Source: Limnobacter parvus (GTDB lineage Bacteria; Pseudomonadota; Gammaproteobacteria; Burkholderiales; Burkholderiaceae_B). From it: 64,000 nt of DNA. The notes under the pieces were generated by a model, which did no database searches, was not told the origin of the DNA, and saw only the letters and a list, made by a program, of their open reading frames with translations. Both the position numbers and the translations under genes were made by a program. The DNA lies in contig NZ_JANKHG010000001.1 in NCBI RefSeq assembly GCF_024623725.1, positions 62,001-126,000 on the forward strand. The letters are read 5' to 3'. This document shows positions 41,766 to 50,685 of the stretch, piece after piece (position 1 is the first letter of the stretch; every line of letters begins with the position of its first letter).

Positions 41766-42968
41766 TTAGGCCGCAGCGCGGTTCATGTTCTGGCTTGCTT
41801 GTTGGCCCAACTGTGCCGACTTCAATCCCTTCATGCCGCTTTTAACGCTCGCTTCAATGGCCAGCTTTTTTTCCTCTGGCGTGGCAAACGTTTCGTCCCA
41901 ATGGTTCAACAAAGGCGTCATTACTTTTTTGTAGAGTGGAGGCACCAATGCCAGCAAAATAGTGCCCAAATAACCGGTCGGCAACATGGGTGCATGCTGG
42001 TAGCTGCGCAAGTTCCAGTATTCCTGGTCGGCTTCAGCGTGATGATGTGAATGGCGGGTTAAGGCGTACAACAGTGCAGTAGAAACCGATGCGTTGGTGT
42101 TCCAGCTGTGGCGGGGTTCTACCTTGTCTTCCGGACGGCGGACAATGCCGTAATGTTCCATGAAGTTCACGATTTCCAACAAAGTTTTACCGCCAGCGCT
42201 CATCACCCAAAACATCACCACCCCGGCCCAACCGCCGATATAGAACGACGCGGCAAACAAGCCCAAACTCATCAAATTACCGCGCATCATTCGACTGTGA
42301 ATTGGATTCCACACCGACTGATTGAATTTTGCCAAGCGCTGTTTTTCAAGCTTCCAGGCCGACTTGTAACCGCCAATTGTGCTTTTCAACACAAAGCTGT
42401 ACACATTCTCGCCACGTTGCGCAGTGGCAGGATCGGCGGGTGTGCCCAAGTTCTTGTGGTGGCCGTACACATGCTCAATTGCGAAAGAAGCATCACAAGT
42501 AAAAGCCAACATCCAGCGGCCCAGAATCATGTCGCGCATGCTGTACGTGCGGTGAGTCAACTCGTGACCCACATTGGTGCCACCTGCGCCAAACAAAAAC
42601 GCACCGGCCACCGCGCCTACAAACCACTGGTACCAAGTGGTGTCAGCTTGTAGCTGCAAGCGGTCGTAACCAAAGGTGCTCTTCATAAAGCCATCGATGC
42701 CCAGTACATCCACCGGGGCAACCCCCCAAGTGAAACACAGGGTCACCCACATTAAAATTGGCAGGGTCAACCACAACATCAGGTTCAGGAAAAACTCACC
42801 TTCCATGCGGGGCTCGCTGCGGTCGTCTGGCAACAAAATATCGCCCAATGCAACCACAAACACCAAAGCCAGAATACCGGTGTACATCCAGGCGCCACCT
42901 TGCATCATGGCGTGCATCACACCAATCGCAATCAGGGGGAACGTTGTAAATTTTAAGTAATGCAACAT
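41766..42968 (-). CDS. alkB: AlkB-family membrane alkane hydroxylase
   Basis: A 400-residue integral-membrane diiron monooxygenase that hydroxylates the terminal carbon of alkanes or related hydrocarbons. All His clusters are present: HELTH (about 135-139), HVYGHH (166-171), NFMEHYG (the AlkB-type HYG motif) and RHSHHH near the C-terminal third. Six hydrophobic helices are visible. It is followed by its reductase gene and transcribed divergently from a TetR gene. It could also be a close relative acting on aromatic side chains (XylM), but the HYG motif favours AlkB. No rubredoxin gene is adjacent; the fused ferredoxin-reductase probably replaces it. Confidence 0.88.
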   Translation of the reverse strand: MLHYLKFTTFPLIAIGVMHAMMQGGAWMYTGILALVFVVALGDILLPDDRSEPRMEGEFFLNLMLWLTLPILMWVTLCFTWGVAPVDVLGIDGFMKSTFGYDRLQLQADTTWYQWFVGAVAGAFLFGAGGTNVGHELTHRTYSMRDMILGRWMLAFTCDASFAIEHVYGHHKNLGTPADPATAQRGENVYSFVLKSTIGGYKSAWKLEKQRLAKFNQSVWNPIHSRMMRGNLMSLGLFAASFYIGGWAGVVMFWVMSAGGKTLLEIVNFMEHYGIVRRPEDKVEPRHSWNTNASVSTALLYALTRHSHHHAEADQEYWNLRSYQHAPMLPTGYLGTILLALVPPLYKKVMTPLLNHWDETFATPEEKKLAIEASVKSGMKGLKSAQLGQQASQNMNRAAA

Positions 42969-43037
42969 GTCAGGTCTCCCGTTGTTTGCTGCCCTTTAGT
43001 TGTTGTGGAATGGGCAAAGTCTATCTCAACAAATCCT

Positions 43038-43057
43038 ATGTTAACGATTGTAAACAT
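43038..43057. promoter_or_regulatory. Imperfect palindrome upstream of alkB, probable operator
   Basis: ATGTTAACGATTGTAAACAT has 8 of 10 pairing positions and lies 70 bp upstream of alkB in the divergent region shared with the TetR gene. It is a natural site for that regulator. Confidence 0.55.
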
Positions 43058-43128
43058 ACTCGTCAATACCTGCATAGATCGATTGATTCAAACTACACAA
43101 ACACGGTTTCATAACAGGCGTTCGGGTT

Positions 43129-43143
43129 TTCGATATAATCGAA
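43129..43143 (+). promoter_or_regulatory. Palindrome with TATAAT box at the TetR gene start
   Basis: TTCGATATAATCGAA is a 15-base palindrome that contains a perfect -10 box TATAAT at 43134-43139. The ATG of the TetR gene is at 43149, so transcription would begin only a few bases before it, giving a nearly leaderless mRNA. A repressor bound here would block RNA polymerase directly, which fits autoregulation. The -35 region is weak. Confidence 0.5.
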
Positions 43144-43148
43144 GGCCT

Positions 43149-43790
43149 ATGACCTCCACAGCATCAACCACCCACGGCCGCACACGGCTTATCAACGCTG
43201 CACTGAACCTGAGCTATCAACGGCGCAGCTTCTCCAGCCTAGGCATTCGTGAAATTACCCGCGAAGCCAAATTGTCTGCGCCCGCCTTTTATCGGCATTT
43301 CGAAGATTTGTCCGACTTGGGTACTGCTGTGATTCTGGAAGTGGAAAAAGCGGTCATCGACGCTTTCACTGAAGTTCGCATTAGCACCGCCAAGGAAGCG
43401 GATCTAGACATTCGCCCTATGTTAGTGAAACGTTTTTTTGACTGGGCTGCTGAAAATCCCAAGCCAGTTGTGGTGGGCGCATCCGAAGCCTTCGGCCCGC
43501 TGGAACGCATGCGCGCCGGTTTGAAAAAAACCATACGCGCCATCAGCGAAGACATTTGCAGCGACAATCGCATCGCCGCACTGCTGCCTGGCCTACCCCA
43601 AGAAGAAATGATCGAAGTACTGGAAGTACTTGCCCAAAACGTGTTGTTCATGGCCGTGGAATACGTTGAAAAGCCCGAGCAACGACAAGCCATCTATGAC
43701 AAGGCACTTCGAATCGTGGCTGTAATTTTTGCTGGAGCCCACGCCACGCACGCCATGCAGACCGAACTCGAAAATCCTCAATCGCCTTAA
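43149..43790 (+). CDS. TetR-family regulator next to alkB
   Basis: A 213-residue TetR-type protein. The DNA-binding part is FSSLGIREITREAKLSAPAFYRHFEDLSDLGTAVI (residues about 30-65), with the AFYRHF recognition helix. The C-terminal part carries ALLPGLPQEEMIEVLEVLAQ, as in FabR/FadR-like unsaturated-fatty-acid regulators. The start at 43149 excludes an unlikely 63-residue extension back to 42960. It is divergent from alkB and probably represses it and itself through the palindromes at 43038 and 43129. Confidence 0.83.
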   Translation: MTSTASTTHGRTRLINAALNLSYQRRSFSSLGIREITREAKLSAPAFYRHFEDLSDLGTAVILEVEKAVIDAFTEVRISTAKEADLDIRPMLVKRFFDWAAENPKPVVVGASEAFGPLERMRAGLKKTIRAISEDICSDNRIAALLPGLPQEEMIEVLEVLAQNVLFMAVEYVEKPEQRQAIYDKALRIVAVIFAGAHATHAMQTELENPQSP

Positions 43791-43921
43791 TTGATAAATT
43801 GGCAGGCCAATCAATTTAACAAAAAAGCAACATTGTGTTTCCCACCCTGTTTAAACGATTAAACTGTCAACACACAAATTAACCTTGTGGTAACAAAAAT
43901 TCCAATGCAGGAGCCACAGTT

Positions 43922-44665
43922 ATGCGCATCGCAGTTCTTGAAGATGATTTGACCCAGAGCGAAATGCTGCGTTGGGTGCTGGAATCAGCAAACCACAAAT
44001 GCTACGCATTTGCGTCCTTCAAAAGCTTTCAAACGGCTCTGTATCGCGACAGCTTCGACCTGGTTTTACTTGACTGGGTGTTGCCAGACAGCTCTGGCCC
44101 CAAGGTTATGCAGTGGATTCGCGACACCCTGCACATCAAGATACCCGTTCTCTTTATTACGTCAAAAACAGATGAAGAAAACATTGTTGAAGCCCTAAAT
44201 GCCGGGGCCGATGACTACATGATCAAACCCATCCGCCGTGGTGAACTGATTGCCCGCGTGAATGCACTGCTGCGTCGCGCTTATCCCGAACTTACAGCAC
44301 CCGAAGTTTTTGAAATTGCCGACCTGGAATTTCACCCAAAATTCTCAACAATTGTTCGTCATGCCAAGCGCGTGGTCATGACCCAAAAAGAATTCGATTT
44401 GGCCTTGCTGCTGTTTCGCAACCTGGGTAAACCTCTTTCACGTTCACACATTCAAGAAAGTGTTTGGGGTCGCGACACCGATTTGCCCTCCAGAACCATG
44501 GACACCCACATTTCCCGCGTTCGCTCAAAGTTGGCCCTGCGACCCGAGCAAGGCTTTCGCCTGACACCCGTGTATGGCTTTGGCTACAAACTGGAACAAG
44601 TCGACCATGAGGGCAAATCATCCGACCTCGCAAAAATCAAACGCCAGCTCGCTGAAAACGATTGA
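43922..44665 (+). CDS. OmpR-family response regulator (orphan)
   Basis: A 247-residue two-component regulator. The receiver domain has the acidic pair ED-D at residues 7-9, the phospho-acceptor Asp in LVLLDWVLPDSSG, Thr in LFITSKTDE and the Lys in DDYMIKPIRRGEL. The C-terminal winged helix has MTQKEFDLALLLFRNLGKPLS, RTMDTHISRVRSKL and PVYGFGYKLEQ. A GGAG lies 8 bases before the ATG. No histidine kinase is adjacent. Winged-helix regulators of this type with a hemA neighbour are common, but I can name no target. Confidence 0.88.
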   Translation: MRIAVLEDDLTQSEMLRWVLESANHKCYAFASFKSFQTALYRDSFDLVLLDWVLPDSSGPKVMQWIRDTLHIKIPVLFITSKTDEENIVEALNAGADDYMIKPIRRGELIARVNALLRRAYPELTAPEVFEIADLEFHPKFSTIVRHAKRVVMTQKEFDLALLLFRNLGKPLSRSHIQESVWGRDTDLPSRTMDTHISRVRSKLALRPEQGFRLTPVYGFGYKLEQVDHEGKSSDLAKIKRQLAEND

Positions 44666-44687
44666 AAGCAAAGCTGGCATAGCGGGT

Positions 44688-44693
44688 TATAAT
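44688..44693 (+). promoter_or_regulatory. Probable -10 box of hemA
   Basis: TATAAT lies 26 bases upstream of the hemA ATG, just after the response-regulator stop. TTGAAA at 44662-44667 could be the -35 box, but its 20-base spacing is longer than optimal. Confidence 0.45.
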
Positions 44694-44719
44694 GAAGGGT
44701 TTTCCGCCCAGTAGGTATT

Positions 44720-45988
44720 ATGGAGCTTTTCGCAGTCGGCCTGAATTACCAATCCGCACCACTCGCCCTTCGCGAGCGTTTGGCGTTTCCGGCCGAGCAA
44801 TTGCAAGAGGCCTTGCGCGCACTCGCCGTACGCGTGCAGGCGCCTGAAGCCGCCATTCTTTCCACCTGCAACCGCACCGAAGTCTATTGCGCCAGCAGCA
44901 ACATTGAGCAACTGAAAAGTGATTTGCTTGAATGGCTGGCCAACAACAGAAACATTCCCACCACCGAACTGGGCCCCCACCTGTACATTCTGCCGCAGCA
45001 GGAAGTAGTACGACACGCGTTCCGCGTGGCCAGCGGGCTTGATTCCATGGTGTTGGGCGAAGCCCAGATTCTGGGGCAAATGAAGCAGGCAGCCCGCACC
45101 GCTGAAGAAGCTGGTACGCTGGGCCAGATGCTGCACCAACTTTTTCAGCGCACCTTCTCGGTGGCCAAGGAAGTGCGTTCACACACTGAAATTGGAGCCC
45201 ATTCGGTGTCCATGGCCTCAGCCGCCGTAAAGCTGGCCACCCGCATTTTTGGCGACCTAAGCAAGCGCAATGTGTTGTTCATCGGGGCAGGTGAAATGAT
45301 CCAGCTTTGCGCCACCCACTTTGCCGCGCAAAACCCAAAAAGCATTACCATTGCCAACCGCAGCGCCGACCGCGCCCAGCAGCTGGCGCAAACCTACGGC
45401 GCCACTGTAATTGGTCTGGCCCAGGTGCCCGAGCAACTTGCGAAGTCCGACATTGTGATTTCCTGCACGGCCAGCACCTTGCCCATCATTGGCCTAGGAA
45501 TGGTGGAAGCCGCCTGCAAAAAGCGCAAACACGAACCCATCTTTATGCTCGACCTGGCAGTTCCACGCGACATTGAAGCCCAGGTCAGCAAACTTGATGA
45601 CGTATTTCTGTATTCCGTCGACGACCTTAGCCAGATTGTTCAGGAAGGCCGCGAACAACGCGCAGCTGCGGTGGAACAAGCTGAAGCCATTATTGAGTCG
45701 CAAGTTCAAGGCTTCATGCGCTGGATGAGCGAACGATCACTGGTACCCACCATTCAGGAAATTCACCAGAAAGCCGACGACATTGCCCAGCTTGAACTGG
45801 ACCACGCCCGCAAACAACTGGCCAAAGGCACCCCAGCCGATGAGGTATTGCAACTCATGGCCCACCGCATGAGCGCAAAATTCATGCATGGCCCAATGCA
45901 AGCCCTGCACCAAGCCAGCCCGGCCGAACGGGAAGCCCTGATAAAGTGGGTACCCCAACTATTCAACATCAAAAACACCGACAAATAG
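44720..45988 (+). CDS. hemA: Glutamyl-tRNA reductase
   Basis: A 422-residue enzyme that reduces glutamyl-tRNA to glutamate-1-semialdehyde, the first committed step of tetrapyrrole synthesis. Seen: AAILSTCNRTEVYC with the nucleophilic Cys (near residue 50), LDSMVLGEAQILGQMK, HQLFQRTFSVAKEVR, the NADPH-binding NVLFIGAGEMIQLCATHFAA, and DLAVPRDIEAQVSKLDDVFLY-type region. Length and motifs are standard. It is directly followed by prfA (stop and ATG adjacent), a classic gene pair. Confidence 0.94.
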   Translation: MELFAVGLNYQSAPLALRERLAFPAEQLQEALRALAVRVQAPEAAILSTCNRTEVYCASSNIEQLKSDLLEWLANNRNIPTTELGPHLYILPQQEVVRHAFRVASGLDSMVLGEAQILGQMKQAARTAEEAGTLGQMLHQLFQRTFSVAKEVRSHTEIGAHSVSMASAAVKLATRIFGDLSKRNVLFIGAGEMIQLCATHFAAQNPKSITIANRSADRAQQLAQTYGATVIGLAQVPEQLAKSDIVISCTASTLPIIGLGMVEAACKKRKHEPIFMLDLAVPRDIEAQVSKLDDVFLYSVDDLSQIVQEGREQRAAAVEQAEAIIESQVQGFMRWMSERSLVPTIQEIHQKADDIAQLELDHARKQLAKGTPADEVLQLMAHRMSAKFMHGPMQALHQASPAEREALIKWVPQLFNIKNTDK

Positions 45989-47071
45989 ATGAACGACAGC
46001 ATGCGGAACCGGCTGACTCGGCTTGCCGAGCGCCTGGCCGACCTAGAAGATTTTTTGTCCTCCCAGAACGCAGCCAACGACATGGCGCAGTTCAAGGCCA
46101 TCACGCGCGAGCGTTCAGAATTGTTACCAGCCACCGAGCGCTTTGCCGAATACCAAAGCATTGAAGCCGACTTAAATACCGCCCGGGAATGGCTCGCCGA
46201 CCCCGACATGCGCGACATGGCCCGCGAAGAAATTGCACACAATGAAGAGAAACTGGCGCAACTGGAAGCCGACTTGCAACGCTTGCTGCTGCCCAAAGAC
46301 CCCAACGACCACCGCAACGCCATGCTCGAAATTCGCGCGGGTACAGGGGGCGACGAGTCGGCCTTGTTTGCTGGCGACCTGTTCCGCATGTACACCCGCT
46401 ATGCTGAACGACAAGGCTGGCAAATTGAAATCATGGGTGCCAGCGATTCTGAATTGGGTGGGTACAAAGAAGTGATCATTCGCCTCGCGGGCGAAAACGT
46501 GTACAAGCATTTGAAATTTGAATCGGGCGGTCACCGCGTGCAACGCGTGCCCGCCACTGAATCGCAAGGGCGAATTCACACCTCGGCTTGTACTGTCGCG
46601 GTGATGGCCGAACCCGATGAAGCCGAAGCCATTGAAATAAACCCCGCTGATTTGCGAATCGACACCTACCGGGCCAGCGGTGCCGGTGGCCAGCACATCA
46701 ACAAAACCGATTCTGCAGTGCGAATTACCCACCTGCCCACCGGGCTGGTGGTGGAATGCCAAGACGAACGCAGCCAGCACAAAAACAAAGCCAAAGCACT
46801 GAAGGTGCTGAATGTGCGCCTTCAAGACAAAATAGACCGCGAACGCCAGGCAGCCGAGGCTTCCGAGCGACGCAGCCTGGTGGGTTCTGGCGATCGTTCA
46901 GAACGTATACGCACCTACAACTTTCCGCAAGGCCGCATGACGGACCACCGCATCAACTTGACGCTGTACAAACTCGACTACATCATGGACGGCGACCTGA
47001 CCGACCTGATGAACGGCCTGACAGCCTTTCATGAAGCAGAATTGCTGGCTGAAATCACCGCCAAAGAATGA
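45989..47071 (+). CDS. prfA: Peptide chain release factor 1
   Basis: A 360-residue RF1 that reads UAA and UAG. The codon-recognition motif PAT is in [14 protein letters not shown], and the catalytic GGQ is in [20 protein letters not shown]. The C-terminus contains [20 protein letters not shown]. The start ATG follows the hemA stop with no gap and no ribosome site, so translation is coupled. PrmC, which methylates the GGQ Gln, is encoded next with a 4-base overlap. Confidence 0.95.
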   Translation: MNDSMRNRLTRLAERLADLEDFLSSQNAANDMAQFKAITRERSELLPATERFAEYQSIEADLNTAREWLADPDMRDMAREEIAHNEEKLAQLEADLQRLLLPKDPNDHRNAMLEIRAGTGGDESALFAGDLFRMYTRYAERQGWQIEIMGASDSELGGYKEVIIRLAGENVYKHLKFESGGHRVQRVPATESQGRIHTSACTVAVMAEPDEAEAIEINPADLRIDTYRASGAGGQHINKTDSAVRITHLPTGLVVECQDERSQHKNKAKALKVLNVRLQDKIDRERQAAEASERRSLVGSGDRSERIRTYNFPQGRMTDHRINLTLYKLDYIMDGDLTDLMNGLTAFHEAELLAEITAKE

Positions 47072-47931
47072 GCACATTGCCCCAACCCACCGTTGAATCC
47101 GTTTTGCAGCAAACGCGCGAGGAAACTGGCCTTCCGCCCAGTGAACTGCGCGTTTTAATGAGCCACATCACGGGGTTTGACCGCGTCGGTTTGGTCACCA
47201 AAGGCAACCGAGAATTGCCCATGGACCAACTTAGCGCTTTCAAGTCACTGGCAGCACGGCGCAAAAACGGCGAACCCATCGCCTATTTGGTTCAACAGAA
47301 AGAATTCTACTCACGACCTTTTTTCGTGGACCCTCGGGTGCTGATACCCCGCCCAGAAACCGAAGAATTGGTGGAACATGCACTGGGCTTTCTACAAAGC
47401 AAGTCCACTGAAAACCTGTTAACCCGTGTGCTCGACATTGGCTGTGGCAGTGGCGCAATTGCGGTGTCACTGGCCCTTGAAAACCCGATACTTGAAGTAA
47501 CAGCAAGCGACATTTCAGCCGATGCCTTGTGGGTGGCGCAATACAATGCCAACGAACTGGGCGCAAAAAACGTGCGCTTTATTCAATCCGATCTATTTGC
47601 CGATTTGCTAAACCAAACCCCCGCACTGGCATTCGATTTAATCTGTAGCAACCCACCGTACATTGAACAAGGCGACATTCACCTTGAACAGGGCGACCTG
47701 CGGTTCGAGCCTGCCCAAGCCCTGACCGATGGTGGCGATGGCCTTCGCTTTTACCGGGAAATTGCCCGCCACAGCCCAACCCTGCTGCGCACAGGCGGCG
47801 GCGTCCTGGTTGAGCACGGGTACAACCAGCAACAGGCTGTGAAAGCCTTGTTTTCGCAAGCGCCTTATGTGCAGGCACAAGGCTTGCCCGACTTGGCTGG
47901 CACACCACGCTTCGTGTTTGCCCGCATCTAG
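47068..47931 (+). CDS. prmC: Release factor glutamine methyltransferase
   Basis: A 287-residue SAM-dependent methyltransferase that modifies the GGQ Gln of release factors. Seen: the SAM-binding [18 protein letters not shown] and the catalytic NPPY in [11 protein letters not shown]. The N-terminal helical domain and [13 protein letters not shown] fit PrmC. It overlaps prfA by ATGA. Confidence 0.93.
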   Translation: MSTLPQPTVESVLQQTREETGLPPSELRVLMSHITGFDRVGLVTKGNRELPMDQLSAFKSLAARRKNGEPIAYLVQQKEFYSRPFFVDPRVLIPRPETEELVEHALGFLQSKSTENLLTRVLDIGCGSGAIAVSLALENPILEVTASDISADALWVAQYNANELGAKNVRFIQSDLFADLLNQTPALAFDLICSNPPYIEQGDIHLEQGDLRFEPAQALTDGGDGLRFYREIARHSPTLLRTGGGVLVEHGYNQQQAVKALFSQAPYVQAQGLPDLAGTPRFVFARI

Positions 47932-48011
47932 GCATTGAAAACAAGCGTTTTGTACCCACATCCATTACACTACAGGGTTGTAGCAATTCACAAAATTGAA
48001 AGGAAGTTTCT

Positions 48012-48344
48012 ATGAGCGCTCGCGATTCCATTCACGAAACCGTTACCAGCCACCCCGTGGTTCTGTTCATGAAAGGAACAGCCCAATTCCCCATGTGCGG
48101 GTTTTCTGGTCGCGCCATTCAAATTCTTAAAGCCTGCGAAGCCGAAAAGGTGGTTACAGTGAACGTGCTGGACGACCCGGAAATTCGCCAGGGCATTAAG
48201 GAATACGCCAACTGGCCCACCATCCCGCAACTGTATGTGAACGGCGAATTCCTGGGCGGCTGCGATATCATGACCGAGATGTACCAAAGCGGCGAACTGA
48301 AATCGCTAATCGCTGCGGCCAGTTCATCAACCAAATCCGAGTAA
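48012..48344 (+). CDS. grxD: Monothiol glutaredoxin (Grx4 type)
   Basis: A 110-residue CGFS glutaredoxin, a carrier of Fe-S clusters. The active site is PMCGFSGRAIQIL, followed by NWPTIPQLYVNGEFLGGCDI and a C-terminal helix. A strong ribosome site (AAAGGAAG) lies upstream. It follows prmC by 80 bp. Confidence 0.93.
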   Translation: MSARDSIHETVTSHPVVLFMKGTAQFPMCGFSGRAIQILKACEAEKVVTVNVLDDPEIRQGIKEYANWPTIPQLYVNGEFLGGCDIMTEMYQSGELKSLIAAASSSTKSE

Positions 48345-48396
48345 TCGTGAATCCGGCCGCATCCTGCAGTCTGCGGCCATTTTCAGGCATATCATC

Positions 48397-48996
48397 TTGA
48401 GCAGCACCCTTCCCCCACAGTTCCTGCAATCCGTCACAGTGGCCATCACGGGTGCCAGCGGTGCGCTGTATGGCTTGAAAATTCTGGACTTGCTTCGCGC
48501 GCGTGGCGACACTGAAATTCACCTAGTGATTTCATCTTCCGGCTGGCTAACCCTGGCCAGCGAAAGCGACTTGAGCAAAGAAGAAGTGGAGGCCAAGGCG
48601 AATGTAGTGCACTCGCCCAAATCAGTGGGCAATTGCATTGCCAGCGGGTCTTATCCATCCATGGGCATGGTGATTGCACCCTGCTCCATGCACACCCTTG
48701 CCGCTGTAGCACATGGTTTGTCGAATAATCTGATTACCCGCGCAGCCGACGTGGTGTTGAAAGAACGCCGCCGCTTGGTGATACTGCCGCGTGAAACACC
48801 GCTGAATTTGGCACACCTGCGCAACATGGTCAGCGTAACTGAAATGGGTGGCGTGGTTATGCCTCCTGTTCCTGCACTGTACCAGCGCCCAAGCAGCATC
48901 GACGCAATGGTCACAGACACTGCCCAGCACGCCCTTCAGCTACTTGGCCTACCGAATGTACAGCGCAATGAATGGCAGGGCTTGCGCAGCAGCTAA
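48397..48996 (+). CDS. ubiX: Flavin prenyltransferase UbiX
   Basis: A 199-residue enzyme that makes prenylated FMN for UbiD-type decarboxylases in ubiquinone synthesis. Seen: VAITGASGALYGLKILDLL at the N-terminus, NCIASGSYPSMGMVIAPCSM, and LKERRRLVILPRETPLNLAH with PPVPALYQRPSSIDAMV. The start is TTG at 48397; the sequence begins at the usual distance from the ITGASG motif, and no in-frame ATG is available nearby. Confidence 0.92.
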   Translation: MSSTLPPQFLQSVTVAITGASGALYGLKILDLLRARGDTEIHLVISSSGWLTLASESDLSKEEVEAKANVVHSPKSVGNCIASGSYPSMGMVIAPCSMHTLAAVAHGLSNNLITRAADVVLKERRRLVILPRETPLNLAHLRNMVSVTEMGGVVMPPVPALYQRPSSIDAMVTDTAQHALQLLGLPNVQRNEWQGLRSS

Positions 48997-49022
48997 TGCC
49001 GCAACCCCACAGCGTGCTTCTT

Positions 49023-49889
49023 TCAGGCCGGCACGCCAAAACGCTGCTGCAACCCTTCTTCACCATCCAGCCCCAGCTCAGTCAACATGTCGCGCAAGCG
49101 CTGTGCAGCTTTTGGGTTTGAACGCTGATGCTTCTTTGCAATAATCAGCTCGTTTTTCATCGAATGCTCCCAACCCACCAGTTCCGTCACAGTGACCTGG
49201 TAGCCATGCGCTTCCAGTTGCAAGCAACGCAACACGTTGGTTAGCTGACTGCCAAATTCACGCGTGTGCAAGGGGTGGCGCCACATTTCCACCAAGCTTG
49301 TTTTTCCCAACTGGCTGGCCTTGTTCTTGCGCAAGTGTGTTGCTACCTCGGCCTGGCAGCACGGCACCAAGGCCATGAATTTAGCCTGCTTCTTCAGACC
49401 AAAAGCGATAGCATCGTCTGTGGCTGTATTGCAGGCATGCAGCGCCGTCACAATGTCGACCTGCTGCGGCAAATCCGGATGTTCAGTGGCCTGTGCCACT
49501 GGCAGGTTAATGAACTTCATGCCGCTTCCGAATCCCAGTTTGTTGGCCAGCTCGCTGGATTTATCGACCAATTCCTGGCGGGTTTCCACCCCGGCCACCA
49601 TTGCACCTTCCGGATTCTGCTTGATGTACAAGTCATAAAGAATGAAGCCCAAATATGATTTTCCAGCGCCATGGTCTACCAAGTACAAACTGCCTTCATT
49701 GGCTTTTCGCGCCTCATCAATCAAGGGCTCAATGAAATGGGTCAGGTGGTACACCTGCTTCAGCTTCCTGCGGCTGTCTTGGTTAATGCCGCCTTCCCGC
49801 GTCACAATGTGAAGTGCTTTCAATAGCTCGACAGACTGGCCTGGCTTCAATTCAAGTGAATCAAGCGGGTTCTTTTTCGGTTTAGGCAT
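49023..49889 (-). CDS. SAM-dependent methyltransferase (domain 25 type)
   Basis: A 288-residue cytosolic methyltransferase-like protein. Seen: the SAM motif LYLVDHGAGKSYLGFILYDL, then VAGVETRQELVDKSSELANK, DIVTALHACNTATDDAIAFG and LVPCCQAEVATHLRKNK (two Cys). This matches the family that includes tRNA- and small-substrate methyltransferases with a Cys pair. The start MPKPKKNPL at 49889 is preferred: the frame runs to 50057, but the extra 56 codons lie in a structured repeat (49965-50212) and read like non-coding sequence. The substrate is unknown. Confidence 0.75.
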   Translation of the reverse strand: MPKPKKNPLDSLELKPGQSVELLKALHIVTREGGINQDSRRKLKQVYHLTHFIEPLIDEARKANEGSLYLVDHGAGKSYLGFILYDLYIKQNPEGAMVAGVETRQELVDKSSELANKLGFGSGMKFINLPVAQATEHPDLPQQVDIVTALHACNTATDDAIAFGLKKQAKFMALVPCCQAEVATHLRKNKASQLGKTSLVEMWRHPLHTREFGSQLTNVLRCLQLEAHGYQVTVTELVGWEHSMKNELIIAKKHQRSNPKAAQRLRDMLTELGLDGEEGLQQRFGVPA

Positions 49890-49964
49890 TTGTGTTTGCA
49901 GGGTTGAATTCAATGCGCACAGTGTAAAGGGTTCTGTGCCGAATTCAGCGTGAAATTTCAACCT

Positions 49965-50212
49965 GGCGTTGATTGAAAACTCAGTTCGTTGATAGCCCAA
50001 TCGCCGCGAATCCCAACGCTTCGCCTGAAAACCTGTGTTTCCCTTTTTGAAGTTCACACTGACTCACCGATCGCGGCAAAAAAGATGGCCGCGTATCGGT
50101 GTCGACCTATGGTCGAACGTGGCGTGTGAATTCAAACGGGAAGGTTTTCTTGAAGGCGAAGCGATTGGGATATCGCTGCTGATTGGACTGAACGCGACTA
50201 ATGATTGATCAC
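49965..50212 (+). repeat. Structured double-hairpin repeat, copy C (plus orientation)
   Basis: Same layout as the copies at 7786 and 8025. The inner stem pairs CGCTTCGCC (50017-50025) with GGCGAAGCG (50155-50163) and GAAAACC (50027-50033) with GGTTTTC (50143-50149), with a TTGAA bulge at 50150-50154. Weaker pairing extends outward. Hairpin 1 (50065-50101) has a 13-bp stem with loop AAAAAAGAT; hairpin 2 is TCGACCTATGGTCGA (50102-50116). The core GGTTTTCTTGAAG is at 50143-50155. Confidence 0.78.
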
Positions 50213-50244
50213 ACACGTGCAATCGGCACGCGCGGTGATGAATA

Positions 50245-50261
50245 ATAACCACACTGGTTAT
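50245..50261. other. Short hairpin between repeat copies C and D
   Basis: ATAACCA (50245-50251) and TGGTTAT (50255-50261) form a perfect 7-bp stem with loop CAC. The rest of the 92-bp spacer between the two repeats holds nothing I can identify. Confidence 0.45.
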
Positions 50262-50304
50262 CACAACCAGTTAGCGGAGACTCGCACGCGTTGGCTTAGT
50301 CAAC

Positions 50305-50515
50305 CCAGCAACGATTCAGCCAACTCGGCAGTGGGATTGCTTGTTCCGCACTTCAAGAAAACCGCCCCGTTTGATGTCAATCGCAGCGGTCGGCCAAAAG
50401 CCGACGAAGAATTCGGCCATCTGTTTTGCCAAATTCTTTGAGCAAGGATGAATATCAAAAAGGGATGAAGCGGTTTTCAGTGCGGAACAAGCAATCCACA
50501 ACGAGTGGGCACACG
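50305..50515 (-). repeat. Structured double-hairpin repeat, copy D (minus orientation)
   Basis: The arm GGATTGCTTGTTCCGCACT (50334-50352) pairs perfectly with 50479-50497; GAAAACCGC (50357-50365) pairs with GCGGTTTTC (50470-50478), leaving TCAA (50353-50356) as the bulge. Hairpin 1 on the minus strand is 50409-50436 (loop AAAACAGAT) and hairpin 2 is 50389-50405. The core faces copy C. The region also shows short spurious frames on both strands. Confidence 0.8.
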
Positions 50516-50595
50516 CATTTGAATCACAGCGTGATACCAAAGAATATGGAATAAACTATCAACTTTGATGGCTTCCCGGGAGACCGGGAGAAGAA

Positions 50596-50671
50596 TGGTG
50601 CCGCTTGTCGGATTCGAACTGACGACCTACCGCTTACAAGGCGGTTGCTCTACCAACTGAGCTAAAGCGGC
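50596..50671 (-). tRNA. tRNA-Thr (anticodon TGT)
   Basis: A complete 76-nt cloverleaf on the minus strand. The acceptor stem is GCCGCTT/AAGCGGC, the anticodon loop CTTGTAA gives TGT, the T-loop is TTCGAAT and CCA is encoded. The T-stem has one A-C mismatch, which also occurs in E. coli tRNA-Thr(UGU). It lies 15 bp downstream of sspB. Confidence 0.96.
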
Positions 50672-50685
50672 ACTTAAGAGAAGCG

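Noticed and set aside
43800-43921. Hairpin ATTGG/CCAAT behind the alkB-side TetR gene as terminator
   Set aside because: A 5-bp, AT-rich stem without a T-tract is too weak to call.
50205-50540. Short frames on both strands between copies C and D
   Set aside because: They follow the repeat arms and hairpins and show no protein-like conservation.
50596-50671. Defective tRNA because of a T-stem mismatch
   Set aside because: The same A-C mismatch occurs in the E. coli tRNA-Thr of this anticodon, and the rest of the cloverleaf is intact.
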